The notes: a model not told the origin generated them from the sequence alone. Counted from the first letter of the stretch, positions 1 through 6,261 are shown. The stretch is 21,712 nt of DNA from Promethearchaeota archaeon (GCA_030615145.1 JAUWZT010000021.1:1-21712), one strand, 5' to 3'. A program made the numbers and translations.

Positions 1-70
1 TAATTGCTTTTTTCCTCTCTATTAAAATCCTTTTGAAATCTGAAAATATCTTGTTTTCAAATTTATTCAT
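1..70 (-). CDS. N-terminus of an unknown leftward gene (cut by window edge)
   Basis: Reading leftward from an ATG at 70-68, the frame stays open for 23 codons to the window edge and begins MNKFENKIFSDFKRILIERK, a lysine/glutamate-rich helical N-terminus with coding-like codons. It would be divergent from the winged-helix gene to its right, leaving about 105 nt (71-176) of AT-rich DNA as a shared promoter region. The plus-strand frame across this stretch is weaker. Too little is visible to name a product. Confidence 0.42.
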   Translation of the reverse strand, partial: MNKFENKIFSDFKRILIERKKAI

Positions 71-176
71 TCCTAACGTCTATAATAAAGGTGGTTCCAT
101 TTACAGAACTATTAGAAAAGTATTACCAATATTCCAAAATAATGATAATCTAATTAATTTTAAACTAATCTTTCTT

Positions 177-242
177 ATGTCAAATTTAGAATTAAAAAAA
201 GAAATTGAGAACCTAAAAGTTTTAAAAGTTGAAGAGAGTTGA
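177..242 (+). CDS. 21-codon ORF overlapping the next gene
   Basis: ATG at 177 opens a 21-codon frame rich in Glu, Lys and Leu (motif LELKKEIENLKVLKVEE), which would form a charged amphipathic helix. Its TGA (240-242) overlaps a TTG at 239 that opens the following frame, a 4-nt stop/start overlap typical of translational coupling. It may be a leader ORF. It may also be the true N-terminus of the winged-helix protein, separated from it by a frameshift or sequence error. A longer reading from the TTG at 33 runs through what looks like promoter DNA and is not preferred. Function unknown. Confidence 0.35.
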   Translation: MSNLELKKEIENLKVLKVEES

Positions 243-253
243 TAAGAAAAAAG

Positions 254-760
254 ATGGAAATTACAAATTTTGAAGAAGCGGTAAAAAATATTACTAAAAT
301 TATTTTAACAAGCCCTCAAAAAATGATTAGAGAAGAGGATCTCCGGAATTTAAGTAAAAATTTCGATTTTGAACAAATTATAAGCACAGTTTATTTAAAT
401 TTAAAGAAAATTGGTTTTGAATTCATAACATCTAATTTTTTAGATCAAAAGTTCTATGTTTTAACCTCTGAGGGTAAAGATGACAGCATTACACCTTCTC
501 AGTACGGTACTTTGGCTTTGATACTTGCCCTTAGCAAGGAAGTAGATGAAAACATAAAAATTAGTGATCTAAAAGAAATTTTCAAAGAAGTCTGGGCTGC
601 AGATGTTGAATTCCTAATTGAAAACGATTATTTAAGAAAAATAGAAGATCTAGATATAATAAAAATTACTCCATTAGGAAAAGCAATACTGAAAAACATA
701 ATTCAAGATTTAAATTTAAAAAATTTATTAAACGCGTTTAAAGGAAAAGAATCTACTTAA
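254..760 (+). CDS. Tandem winged-helix protein, possible kite subunit (ScpB / MAGE-Nse3-like)
   Basis: The ATG at 254 gives 168 residues; an upstream in-frame TTG at 239 would add five. The protein is acidic and helical and looks like two winged helices: roughly residues 5-75, ending in a strand pair near KFYVLTSEG, and roughly 80-155, beginning TPSQYGTLALILAL and ending in DLDIIKITPLGKAIL. The order (first wing, a hydrophobic helix like the ScpB segment that begins its second domain, then a two-residue turn to EFLIENDYL) resembles kite proteins, the SMC-complex partners that include bacterial/archaeal ScpB and eukaryotic MAGE/Nse3. That assignment is inference from the pattern. No SMC or kleisin gene is visible, though the window edge is close. 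A plain winged-helix transcription factor is the main alternative. Confidence 0.4.
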   Translation: MEITNFEEAVKNITKIILTSPQKMIREEDLRNLSKNFDFEQIISTVYLNLKKIGFEFITSNFLDQKFYVLTSEGKDDSITPSQYGTLALILALSKEVDENIKISDLKEIFKEVWAADVEFLIENDYLRKIEDLDIIKITPLGKAILKNIIQDLNLKNLLNAFKGKEST

Positions 761-776
761 AAAAATTTAAAAAAAT
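759..776 (-). terminator. U-tract terminator of the Sm-like gene
   Basis: On the minus strand two long T runs directly follow the stop of the Sm-like gene, as expected for intrinsic archaeal termination on U-tracts. They lie at the tail of the convergent winged-helix gene. Confidence 0.45.
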
Positions 777-787
777 AAGGATATTAA

Positions 788-1174
788 TTAGTCCTTTTCT
801 AAATCTAGATTAAATTGATCGTATATCTTCTTTACGCGATCAGCTGAAGGACCAGTTCCTCTCACTCCGTTCTCATCTACTATAATTTTTCCATTCAAAA
901 TAGATATAATATTTTGATCTTCAATATAGTTCACATGTCCTTTTGAAAAAATTGTAGCAATTCTATCTGCCAAAGCTTGCATAGGAAACGGTTCTTCTTC
1001 AACTGTTACAAAATGATAATAACTACTTCTTATCAACATTTTTGGGAATGTCTTACCTTTTTCATTTTTCACATTATTTAAAATCAGGTTAGAATCTTCT
1101 GAAACTCCCTTTAATTGGCCAACAAAGAATTTGTCTTTTTCTAGATACACTTTAACAATCTTATCTATGAGCAA
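788..1174 (-). CDS. Sm-like (LSM) protein with C-terminal extension
   Basis: 128 residues. Residues 4-60 fit an Sm fold: an Sm1-like segment (VGQLKGVSEDSNLILNNV, with the G-x-L-x-G and N-L-x-L pattern) and an Sm2-like segment (MLIRSSYYHFVTV, where the usual I-R-G is I-R-S). Archaeal Sm proteins form RNA-binding heptamers involved in RNA chaperoning and processing. A second block, about residues 62-120, follows (FPMQALADRIATIF, then ILNGKIIVDENGVRGTGPS); I do not recognise it, but it is glycine-patterned and looks like a real domain, so this is not a minimal Sm protein. The TTG at 1174 is the first usual start after an upstream in-frame stop, and no ATG is available. A 10-bp palindrome (TGATATATCA, 1204-1213) and ATT repeats lie in its promoter region. 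Confidence 0.65.
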   Translation of the reverse strand: MLIDKIVKVYLEKDKFFVGQLKGVSEDSNLILNNVKNEKGKTFPKMLIRSSYYHFVTVEEEPFPMQALADRIATIFSKGHVNYIEDQNIISILNGKIIVDENGVRGTGPSADRVKKIYDQFNLDLEKD

Positions 1175-1563
1175 TCCTAATTCCGTATTGTATTGTCTTA
1201 GACTGATATATCAACACCTTCAATAAATTTTTATTATTATTATTAATATTATTGTCATTTCCTTTTATTTTTAATTTAAATATTACATTTCAACTTTACT
1301 TTAATTAATTGGAGAACATTATTTCTACTAATTTTGGAATGTTTTCTCTTGTTATTGCACTTGAAAAAGCAACTTATACGATCAATAATAAAATAGATGT
1401 TTCGCAATTAGGTCTTGGAGAAAATCCTAATTAACTTTTAAAATTAATTAAGAGAAATTCAAAAAAGCAAGTAGATAAGAGATTTATTTAAAAACTTAAA
1501 AATTTATTAGTAATCAAAAGACTTAGTTTACTATTACAAAGACAAAAATTATTGTGTTTGATT
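1175..1563. other. Intergenic region between divergent genes
   Basis: About 390 nt, very AT-rich. It holds ATT repeats (about 1229-1244), the palindrome TGATATATCA (1204-1213), a GTPase-like C-terminal fragment on the minus strand (1305-1373), and the promoter region of the metallopeptidase with an AT-rich TATA-like stretch near 1485-1510. No tRNA-like structure or convincing complete gene was seen. Confidence 0.5.
1305..1373 (-). pseudogene. Possible gene remnant resembling the C-terminus of HypB or a small GTPase
   Basis: In the minus strand a 22-codon open stretch ends VAFSSAITRENIPKLVEIMF plus two residues and a stop. It resembles the end of the hypB product in this window (TTSAITGENILNLIQ) and the SA-x-T-x-E-N motif of Ras-like GTPases. 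The DNA at 1336-1362 matches hypB 3465-3491 at 25 of 27 positions. An in-frame stop lies immediately upstream and no start is present, so if real it is a fragment of a decayed gene. The short length leaves chance possible. Confidence 0.25.
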
Positions 1564-2766
1564 ATGAAATTATCTGAGTATGGAAAAAGATTTCTGCGTT
1601 TACCACTTCGCATAGACAAACACAATAAGGGATATGTAGATTTTTATATTGGTCCTAAAAAATTACATAAAATCGTTAACAACGAGGCTATAACATCCCC
1701 AAGCAAGCTTTTAAGCGATTGTAAAGCTCTACAAAAAGATTTGTTTAAACAAGGTTACGATAAAAAACGCGAGCGATACTTAGAAAAAATGTTAACGGCG
1801 ATGAGGACTTCGATCGAAACTTTAAACGGAATCGTTATTCCTATTAAGGAGCAATTTTTAAGGCTATATGATGTGGCCTTAAAACCAGTTAATGAATCTG
1901 AGCTAGATAACTTAAAAGAAGAGATTAACGCAGCGTATGGTGATCTTGGAAGTTTAGAAAAACGAATAAGCGATTTAAAAGTACGACGAACTGTTCCAGA
2001 GAATAAAGTATTTGAGTTATTTAAAAAAGCTCTCAGCATCACGAGAGAGCGAACTAAAGAGTTATTTGTCAACTTCTTACCTCAAAAAGAACGGATTGTT
2101 TTGGAATTAGTCAAAAATAACGATGAAGTAAAATGGACTTATTATAATTGGTATGTGGGTAATTTTTGCTCTCGAATAGAGGTTAATCCGAATTATAACA
2201 TTTATTGGACCGCTTTTTTGTTTGGTGCCGCTCACGAAGGATACCCTGGACATCATACAGAATTTGCTATCAAAGAAAGAGTGCTATACCGTGAATTAGA
2301 TCAATATGAACACTCAATATTACTTTTACATAGCCCTAAATTAATAATCTCAGAAGGGATCGCGGATTTAGCAGTAAAAATGCTCTTTTCAAATCGGGAA
2401 GCAGTAGAAATTGGCTTACGAGAATTGTGCCCAGATTCATCAAACGAAGATTCTCTTGAAAGAATGATGGCACAAAACAAAGTAAGAGGGAAATTAACGC
2501 TTTTTTGGTATAATTTTGCATATCATGCGCTTATTGATAAATATAACGACGAGGAATTAATGCAATATGGAACAAATTTTGAAATTTTTAACAAAGAAAC
2601 CATAAAAAATCAACTTAAAAGAATCTCTAGCCCTGTTTATTCAAAAAACGCTTTTATGTATAACCTTGGAACCAACCTCATAACGCACAAGTACGGAGAG
2701 CCTCCCTCAATTAAAGATTTTCGATATCTTCTCGTTAATCCAATTTTACCTTCAGATTTAATATGA
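1564..2766 (+). CDS. DUF885-type zinc metallopeptidase
   Basis: 400 residues from the ATG at 1564; a TTG at 1552 would add four (MCLI). The core is HEGYPGHH at residues 224-231 (H-E-x-x-x-G-H-H), the signature of the DUF885 family of predicted metallopeptidases, followed by SEGIADL with Glu264, the expected position of the third metal ligand. The family commonly runs 550 residues or more, so this is a short version lacking much of the usual N-terminal helical part. There is no signal peptide or membrane segment, so it is probably cytoplasmic. The first half is helical and charged. It stands alone: a promoter-like AT stretch lies upstream and a strong T-tract downstream. The family is clear from the motif; the substrate is unknown. 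Confidence 0.72.
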   Translation: MKLSEYGKRFLRLPLRIDKHNKGYVDFYIGPKKLHKIVNNEAITSPSKLLSDCKALQKDLFKQGYDKKRERYLEKMLTAMRTSIETLNGIVIPIKEQFLRLYDVALKPVNESELDNLKEEINAAYGDLGSLEKRISDLKVRRTVPENKVFELFKKALSITRERTKELFVNFLPQKERIVLELVKNNDEVKWTYYNWYVGNFCSRIEVNPNYNIYWTAFLFGAAHEGYPGHHTEFAIKERVLYRELDQYEHSILLLHSPKLIISEGIADLAVKMLFSNREAVEIGLRELCPDSSNEDSLERMMAQNKVRGKLTLFWYNFAYHALIDKYNDEELMQYGTNFEIFNKETIKNQLKRISSPVYSKNAFMYNLGTNLITHKYGEPPSIKDFRYLLVNPILPSDLI

Positions 2767-2803
2767 CACTTCTTGTATATACATCGAAGAATTCGGTTTA
2801 TAG

Positions 2804-2817
2804 TTTTTTTCTTTTTT
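2804..2817 (+). terminator. T-tract terminator of the metallopeptidase gene
   Basis: Two T runs interrupted by one C begin about 37 nt after the metallopeptidase stop codon. This matches U-tract termination in archaea. No stable hairpin precedes it. Confidence 0.5.
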
Positions 2818-3023
2818 CACTGGAGCGTCTTGCACTAAACTTGATGATGTAAAGAATTTAGAATTGCTTTGCCCTACATTGATAAAAAAATTATATTTAA
2901 AAATCCCTAAAAGCATGAGTTGGATATCTTATGCTAATCACTTTTCACTTTTTTAGGAGTTTAAATAAATTTTGTCAAATTAATAAATAGACTTGAAAAG
3001 ATTAAATATAAATCATCCATTTT
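2818..3023. other. Gene-free stretch before the mini-gene repeats
   Basis: One plus-strand frame is open for 50 codons (2804-2956), with a protein-like part (TGASCTKLDDVKNLELL, then KIPKSMSWISYANHFSLF). It starts inside the T-tract, lacks a usable start and may be a decayed gene end. The 13-mer TTTAGGAGTTTAA occurs at 2952-2964, and its exact inverted copy lies at 3430-3442, so the two flank the mini-gene repeats. Nothing else is supported. Confidence 0.3.
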
Positions 3024-3048
3024 GGCTTCAAATTATAAAAAAAAATAG

Positions 3049-3080
3049 TTAAATACAATTCACATAACAAACAAAGTGAG
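3049..3080 (+). promoter_or_regulatory. Promoter and ribosome binding site of mini-gene A
   Basis: TTAAATAC (3049-3056) is a plausible TATA box. About 25 nt downstream, transcription would start just before GTGAG (3076-3080), an SD-like element five A residues from the ATG at 3086. The whole stretch is identical in copy B. Confidence 0.5.
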
Positions 3081-3085
3081 AAAAA

Positions 3086-3115
3086 ATGCCTGGTGAAGAC
3101 GGTATATTCCCATAA
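3086..3115 (+). CDS. Nonapeptide mini-ORF A (MPGEDGIFP)
   Basis: ATG at 3086 encodes MPGEDGIFP and then TAA. A conserved SD-like GTGAG sits five nucleotides upstream and a TATA-like box precedes it. A 6-bp hairpin (GATGTC/GACATC) and a T-rich run follow, so a complete transcription unit of roughly 90 nt can be drawn. The duplicate 221 nt downstream encodes MPGELGTVP. Shared features are the length, the M-P-G-E start, Gly6 (GGT versus GGA, a synonymous change) and the final Pro. I recognise no family. It could be a secreted or signalling peptide, a leader peptide, or a small RNA whose start-like core merely looks coding. Confidence 0.5.
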   Translation: MPGEDGIFP

Positions 3116-3118
3116 TTA

Positions 3119-3161
3119 GATGTCTATCATAATGACATCATATATTTTCCTTTCTTTTTTA
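3119..3161 (+). terminator. Hairpin and T-rich terminator of mini-gene A
   Basis: GATGTC (3119-3124) pairs with GACATC (3134-3139) around a 9-nt loop and is followed by a pyrimidine tract ending in six T. In copy B the T-rich tract is kept but the hairpin is weak (about five pairs including G-U), so termination probably depends on the T-tract. Confidence 0.45.
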
Positions 3162-3244
3162 AAATGAGTAGTTTAAAAATACATTCTAATATAATTAAAT
3201 AGATCTTACTATTTAACAAAATGTAATCTATGTTGTTTCAATTC

Positions 3245-3389
3245 AGTTTCAAATTAAAAAAAAAATTAGTTAAATACAATTCACATAACAAACAAAGTGA
3301 GGAAAAATGCCTGGTGAATTAGGAACAGTACCATAAAATGGTGTTTTTTATAAGAGCATCACATATTTTCTATTCTTTTTTAGAATGTT
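3245..3389 (+). repeat. Mini-gene repeat unit B (221-nt period)
   Basis: Second copy, aligned without gaps to 3024-3168. Conserved blocks are 3267-3318 (51 of 52 identical) and about 3357-3388. The region between them has diverged to roughly half identity. The unit ends about 50 nt from the 3' end of the convergent hypB. Confidence 0.85.
3307..3336 (+). CDS. Nonapeptide mini-ORF B (MPGELGTVP)
   Basis: ATG at 3307 encodes MPGELGTVP and then TAA. Its SD (GTGAGGA, 3297-3303) is slightly better than in copy A, with the same spacing. The TATA-like box and leader are identical to copy A. Codons 5-9 differ at most bases, yet the reading frame, stop position, Gly6 and Pro9 are kept. That weakly favours a translated peptide over a pure RNA. 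No known function. Confidence 0.5.
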   Translation: MPGELGTVP

Positions 3390-3437
3390 TAATACTCCTT
3401 CATTTTATTTAACCAGTATAAAACAAATATTAAACTC

Positions 3438-4094
3438 CTAAATTTCTAAGGTTTGAATAAGGTTAAGAATGTTTTCTCCTGTAATTGCACTTGTTGTAAT
3501 TATTTTGATGTTTGGATTTATTTCCTTGGCATCGTTGACCATATCTTCAATATTTACATCAATCACATCAATTAAATCAATTTTGTTAATAACTGCAATA
3601 TCTGAAAATTTAAACAATAAGGGGTGCTTCCGAATTACCCATGGCCCTTCGGTAATGGAAACTACTACGATACGCTTATCGGTTCCTAAGATAAAATCTG
3701 AGGGACAAATAAGATTTCCCACGTTTTCTATAAAAACGACGTCGTAATTGCTTAAATCGTGATTTTTTATTACTTGAGAGATGTGATAAGAATTTAAAGC
3801 GCATTCTCGACCTGTATTAATTTGGATGGTTTTTACACCATGTTTCTCTATGCGATCAGCGTCAATTCTTGTAGCTACATCTCCATTTATTACTAGAACC
3901 CTTTTTTCTTTAGAAATCCTCTCTGATATCGATTCTAAAAGGGCAGTTTTTCCAGCTCCTATAGCTCCAACAATATCAAACGAGCGAATATTATACTTAC
4001 TAAAATTTTTTTTATTTTTGGCTGCTAACCGCTCGTTGTTTTCGATTAAATCCTCGTTTAATTCTATTATTTTTGACAATCCTTCTTCTGGCAT
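3438..4094 (-). CDS. hypB: HypB-like hydrogenase nickel-incorporation GTPase
   Basis: HypB is the GTPase that, with HypA, delivers nickel to [NiFe] hydrogenase. 218 residues from the ATG at 4094; an in-frame TTG at 4139 would add 15 residues and overlap the upstream gene. Seen: P-loop GAIGAGKT (43-50), DVATRIDADRI (72-82), INTGRECAL (92-100), ENVGNLICP (123-131), NKID (170-173) and a C-terminal SAITGEN. These are HypB signatures. Two deviations stand out. The metal-site Cys-His pair of HypB is Cys98-Ala99 here, while Cys130 is kept. The usual TEG-x-D-K-P segment reads TEGPWVIRKHP. No N-terminal metal-binding extension is present. It lies 16 nt after the AN1-rhomboid gene and is probably co-transcribed. 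No hydrogenase or other hyp gene is visible. Confidence 0.85.
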   Translation of the reverse strand: MPEEGLSKIIELNEDLIENNERLAAKNKKNFSKYNIRSFDIVGAIGAGKTALLESISERISKEKRVLVINGDVATRIDADRIEKHGVKTIQINTGRECALNSYHISQVIKNHDLSNYDVVFIENVGNLICPSDFILGTDKRIVVVSITEGPWVIRKHPLLFKFSDIAVINKIDLIDVIDVNIEDMVNDAKEINPNIKIITTSAITGENILNLIQTLEI

Positions 4095-4110
4095 TTTAAA
4101 TCGTTTATTA

Positions 4111-4998
4111 TCAATGCTTAAATTTAAAATAATGAACAATGTATGACGCTAATATACCTCCTAAATCAGGAAGATAAACAAGTAAATAAAATGGATTACC
4201 CATAGCAAATAATAGACCTGGAACAACTTTTAATAAAACTAAGAAAATTATTATAGTTCGTCCTTTCATTCTTATTGGAAGGAAGAATATTAAAAATGTC
4301 ATTTCTCGGTTCCAGTTCATAAAAATCATGAAACATATGACTCCTAATAGAGCTCCTGAGGCTAAACCGTATGGAACAATAATTCCACTTCCATAAATCA
4401 ATTGTAACAGGAGCATTAATAAAATGTAAACTAATCCCGTAAAAAGAGCGCAAATAAAATACAATTGCAATAAAAATTTAGTTCCAAATACACGTTCTAT
4501 ATTTTTAATTATCATATAAAAAAATAGTATTAAAATAGCTAGAAAAAACAATCCAAAAAAATCAGAAGTATAACTAACAAAAAGAGATGTAAAAAATGTC
4601 CAAAAATAAAATTCGAAAAAGCTATAACTACTCAAAGTCAAATATAAAGGGTATACCATAGCAGCTATAGACATGATAAAAATTGCGACAATTAAGTATG
4701 TTATACTGCTAGTTTTTGTTTTTTTTATATCATAACTTTTATACTGTCTTATTGTTCTTTCCTTTTGTTTTTCTTGTCTTTTTATATATTTCTTAAATTC
4801 TTTTGAAGTTCCGTGCGAATTAACCCTTTTTGAAGGGTCTTCTCTCAAATTTAAAGGGATAATAGGCCCATGTTTTAGTTCAAAAGTACATTGATGATTC
4901 TCTGGTAGTCTATGTTTTTTACAATAAACTCCGCCACAATACTTACATTTAAATGGCAAATAATTAATCGGATCGCCACAATGTTCACAGAATGTCAT
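4111..4998 (-). CDS. AN1 zinc finger fused to a rhomboid-like membrane protein, probably catalytically altered
   Basis: 295 residues from the ATG at 4998, chosen because GGAG lies five nucleotides upstream; a TTG at 5013 is the alternative. Residues 4-37 form a complete AN1-type zinc finger (C4, C7, C18, C21, C26, H29, H35, C37). A basic linker (about 45-95) leads to roughly six membrane segments. In these, IERVFGTKFLLQLY, GLASGALLG (Ser214) and LPDLGGILA follow the rhomboid order, matching the E-x-x-x-G, G-x-S-G and A-H-x-G-G landmarks. The catalytic His is replaced by Asp278, and the loop His/Asn residues are not evident, so it is probably a rhomboid pseudoprotease or uses different chemistry. 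The AN1 finger would face the cytoplasm. The next gene upstream is another AN1-protease fusion; hypB follows. Confidence 0.7.
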   Translation of the reverse strand: MTFCEHCGDPINYLPFKCKYCGGVYCKKHRLPENHQCTFELKHGPIIPLNLREDPSKRVNSHGTSKEFKKYIKRQEKQKERTIRQYKSYDIKKTKTSSITYLIVAIFIMSIAAMVYPLYLTLSSYSFFEFYFWTFFTSLFVSYTSDFFGLFFLAILILFFYMIIKNIERVFGTKFLLQLYFICALFTGLVYILLMLLLQLIYGSGIIVPYGLASGALLGVICFMIFMNWNREMTFLIFFLPIRMKGRTIIIFLVLLKVVPGLLFAMGNPFYLLVYLPDLGGILASYIVHYFKFKH

Positions 4999-5028
4999 GT
5001 TTTCTCCAACCAAGAGCGTAACTAAACT

Positions 5029-5039
5029 CTTGACTCAAG
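5029..5039. promoter_or_regulatory. 11-bp palindrome in the AN1-rhomboid leader
   Basis: CTTGACTCAAG is a perfect palindrome around a central base. It lies about 30 nt upstream of the ATG at 4998 and downstream of a TATA-like AT stretch (about 5044-5075). It is a candidate operator; no cognate regulator is identified. Confidence 0.3.
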
Positions 5040-5134
5040 TTAAGAAATATTTTAACTTATTAATATTTTAAAACTTTTATCATTCATAATTTTTTTTAAA
5101 ATTTTACTCTTAAAACTGTAATAATCATTAAATA

Positions 5135-6130
5135 TTAGGGAAAATAGAGGTCTATTCCTAACGGCGTATAAATAATAACAATTGTTATAACCAACAAAAC
5201 TCCCAGTGAACCCATTAAGCCTAAATAAACTTTCTTATTCCATTTCCAAATATTTTGACCATCTAGAATCCCTACGGGGATCATATTAAATGCCCCTAAC
5301 ATGTAATTAAGATAAGCAGCAAGTCCAAAAAAATAATTTAATGGGTATAAGGCTTGTGGAATTAGTAAAGAAACAATTAATAAAATTGATCCATACACAA
5401 GATTAACTATAGGCCCAGCAGCTTTACATAAACCCGTCTGTCTATCTATTTTTTCTAACCCTAAAACAACAACGGCTCCAGGCAATGCCAATGAAGGAAA
5501 GGCTTGTGAATTTGTTAACAACCCAATTAACCCAGAAATTAGACCAAACATAGTTAATACCATTCCGAAAGTAAGGAGTCTGAATTTTGTTTGTAGGCCG
5601 AAATGCACGGCAACCTGACGGTGCCCAAATTCGTGAAAAAGAAACGCAGTCATATAAAAACCCGCTAACATAAATATAGCCCAGCCATAACCTAAATTAA
5701 TCAACATAGGATCGTAAAAATTAATTAAACCTATGATGAAAATTAGAGCAGAACCAATTATAAAGTGAACTAATTCTGATTTATGAGCCCACAATATTCC
5801 TTTGAATTTAATTCCTGAATCGGGGTCAAAAGCGTTTTCGGGGACTGATTTTTCTTGTCGATACCATGTATAAGTCCCATCTATTGTTCCACGCATTTCG
5901 CTTGGAGTATATTGTTGCTGATATGTATCCTCTTGTTGAGAAAACGGAATTTGAGAGCTTTCAACATAAGTAGGAGGTGCTTGTTGATATTGTTGCAAAT
6001 TTTGACTTTCGATTACAATATTACATTCGTGATCAATAGGATTTTTATGTAAAGAACAATAATTTTGACCACATTTCGTACAGTTGAATGTTTCAGGGAC
6101 TTCAACTCCACAGTGATAACATATTGGCAT
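5135..6130 (-). CDS. AN1 zinc finger fused to a site-2-protease-like (M50) intramembrane metalloprotease
   Basis: 331 residues from an ATG. Residues 4-36 are an AN1 zinc finger with all eight ligands (C4, C7, C17, C20, C25, H28, H34, C36). A Gln/Pro/Tyr-rich, probably disordered linker follows (about 40-100). The membrane domain carries HEFGH (166-170), AAGPIVNL (237-244) and NMIPVGILDG with Asp290. These are the zinc-binding H-E-x-x-H and the N-P/L-D-G elements of M50 site-2 proteases, so the active site looks intact. Site-2 proteases cleave transmembrane segments, often to release regulators. The AN1 end suggests recruitment to a cytosolic partner; in eukaryotes AN1 occurs with ubiquitin and chaperone functions. 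The gene is separate from the AN1-rhomboid gene by 136 nt containing promoter-like DNA. The architecture is clear; the substrate is unknown. Confidence 0.82.
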   Translation of the reverse strand: MPICYHCGVEVPETFNCTKCGQNYCSLHKNPIDHECNIVIESQNLQQYQQAPPTYVESSQIPFSQQEDTYQQQYTPSEMRGTIDGTYTWYRQEKSVPENAFDPDSGIKFKGILWAHKSELVHFIIGSALIFIIGLINFYDPMLINLGYGWAIFMLAGFYMTAFLFHEFGHRQVAVHFGLQTKFRLLTFGMVLTMFGLISGLIGLLTNSQAFPSLALPGAVVVLGLEKIDRQTGLCKAAGPIVNLVYGSILLIVSLLIPQALYPLNYFFGLAAYLNYMLGAFNMIPVGILDGQNIWKWNKKVYLGLMGSLGVLLVITIVIIYTPLGIDLYFP

Positions 6131-6261
6131 TGTTAAAACCTTTTCTAATTTGTTTTAATTATTAATTTGAAAAATATTATTAATGATATAAAATAAATTC
6201 AGCATTAATAATATTTAGCCTATGTTTTTTTACAGTTTTTTTTTATTTCAATATAAATTAA

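Larger units (their letters stand above)
3024..3168 (+). repeat. Mini-gene repeat unit A (221-nt period)
   Basis: First of two colinear copies; the second begins at 3245, offset by exactly 221 nt with no insertion or deletion. Positions 3046-3097 differ from 3267-3318 at only one of 52 sites. This block spans a TATA-like box, SD, ATG and the codons for MPGE. The 3' T-rich block (about 3136-3167) is also highly similar. The middle (codons 5-9 and spacer, 3098-3135) is strongly diverged but keeps the same length and stop position. Confidence 0.85.

Noticed and set aside
33..242. 69-codon plus-strand ORF from a TTG
   Set aside because: The first two thirds run through promoter-like DNA and overlap a better minus-strand frame starting at 70; only the part from the ATG at 177 looks coding.
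1339..1434. 31-codon plus-strand ORF starting MFSLVIALEK
   Set aside because: No SD or promoter signal; the minus-strand reading resembles a GTPase C-terminus and explains the sequence better.
2835..2960. Possible C/D-box guide RNA (TTGATGATG)
   Set aside because: A C-box-like element is present, but no D box (CTGA) or terminal stem was found nearby.
3024..3389. CRISPR or tandem-array interpretation of the repeats
   Set aside because: Only two copies, a 221-nt period, and conserved promoter/SD/ORF structure rather than short repeats with spacers.
3469..4146. Two plus-strand ORFs opposite hypB
   Set aside because: They are antisense shadows of a gene with clear HypB motifs and have no promoter or SD.
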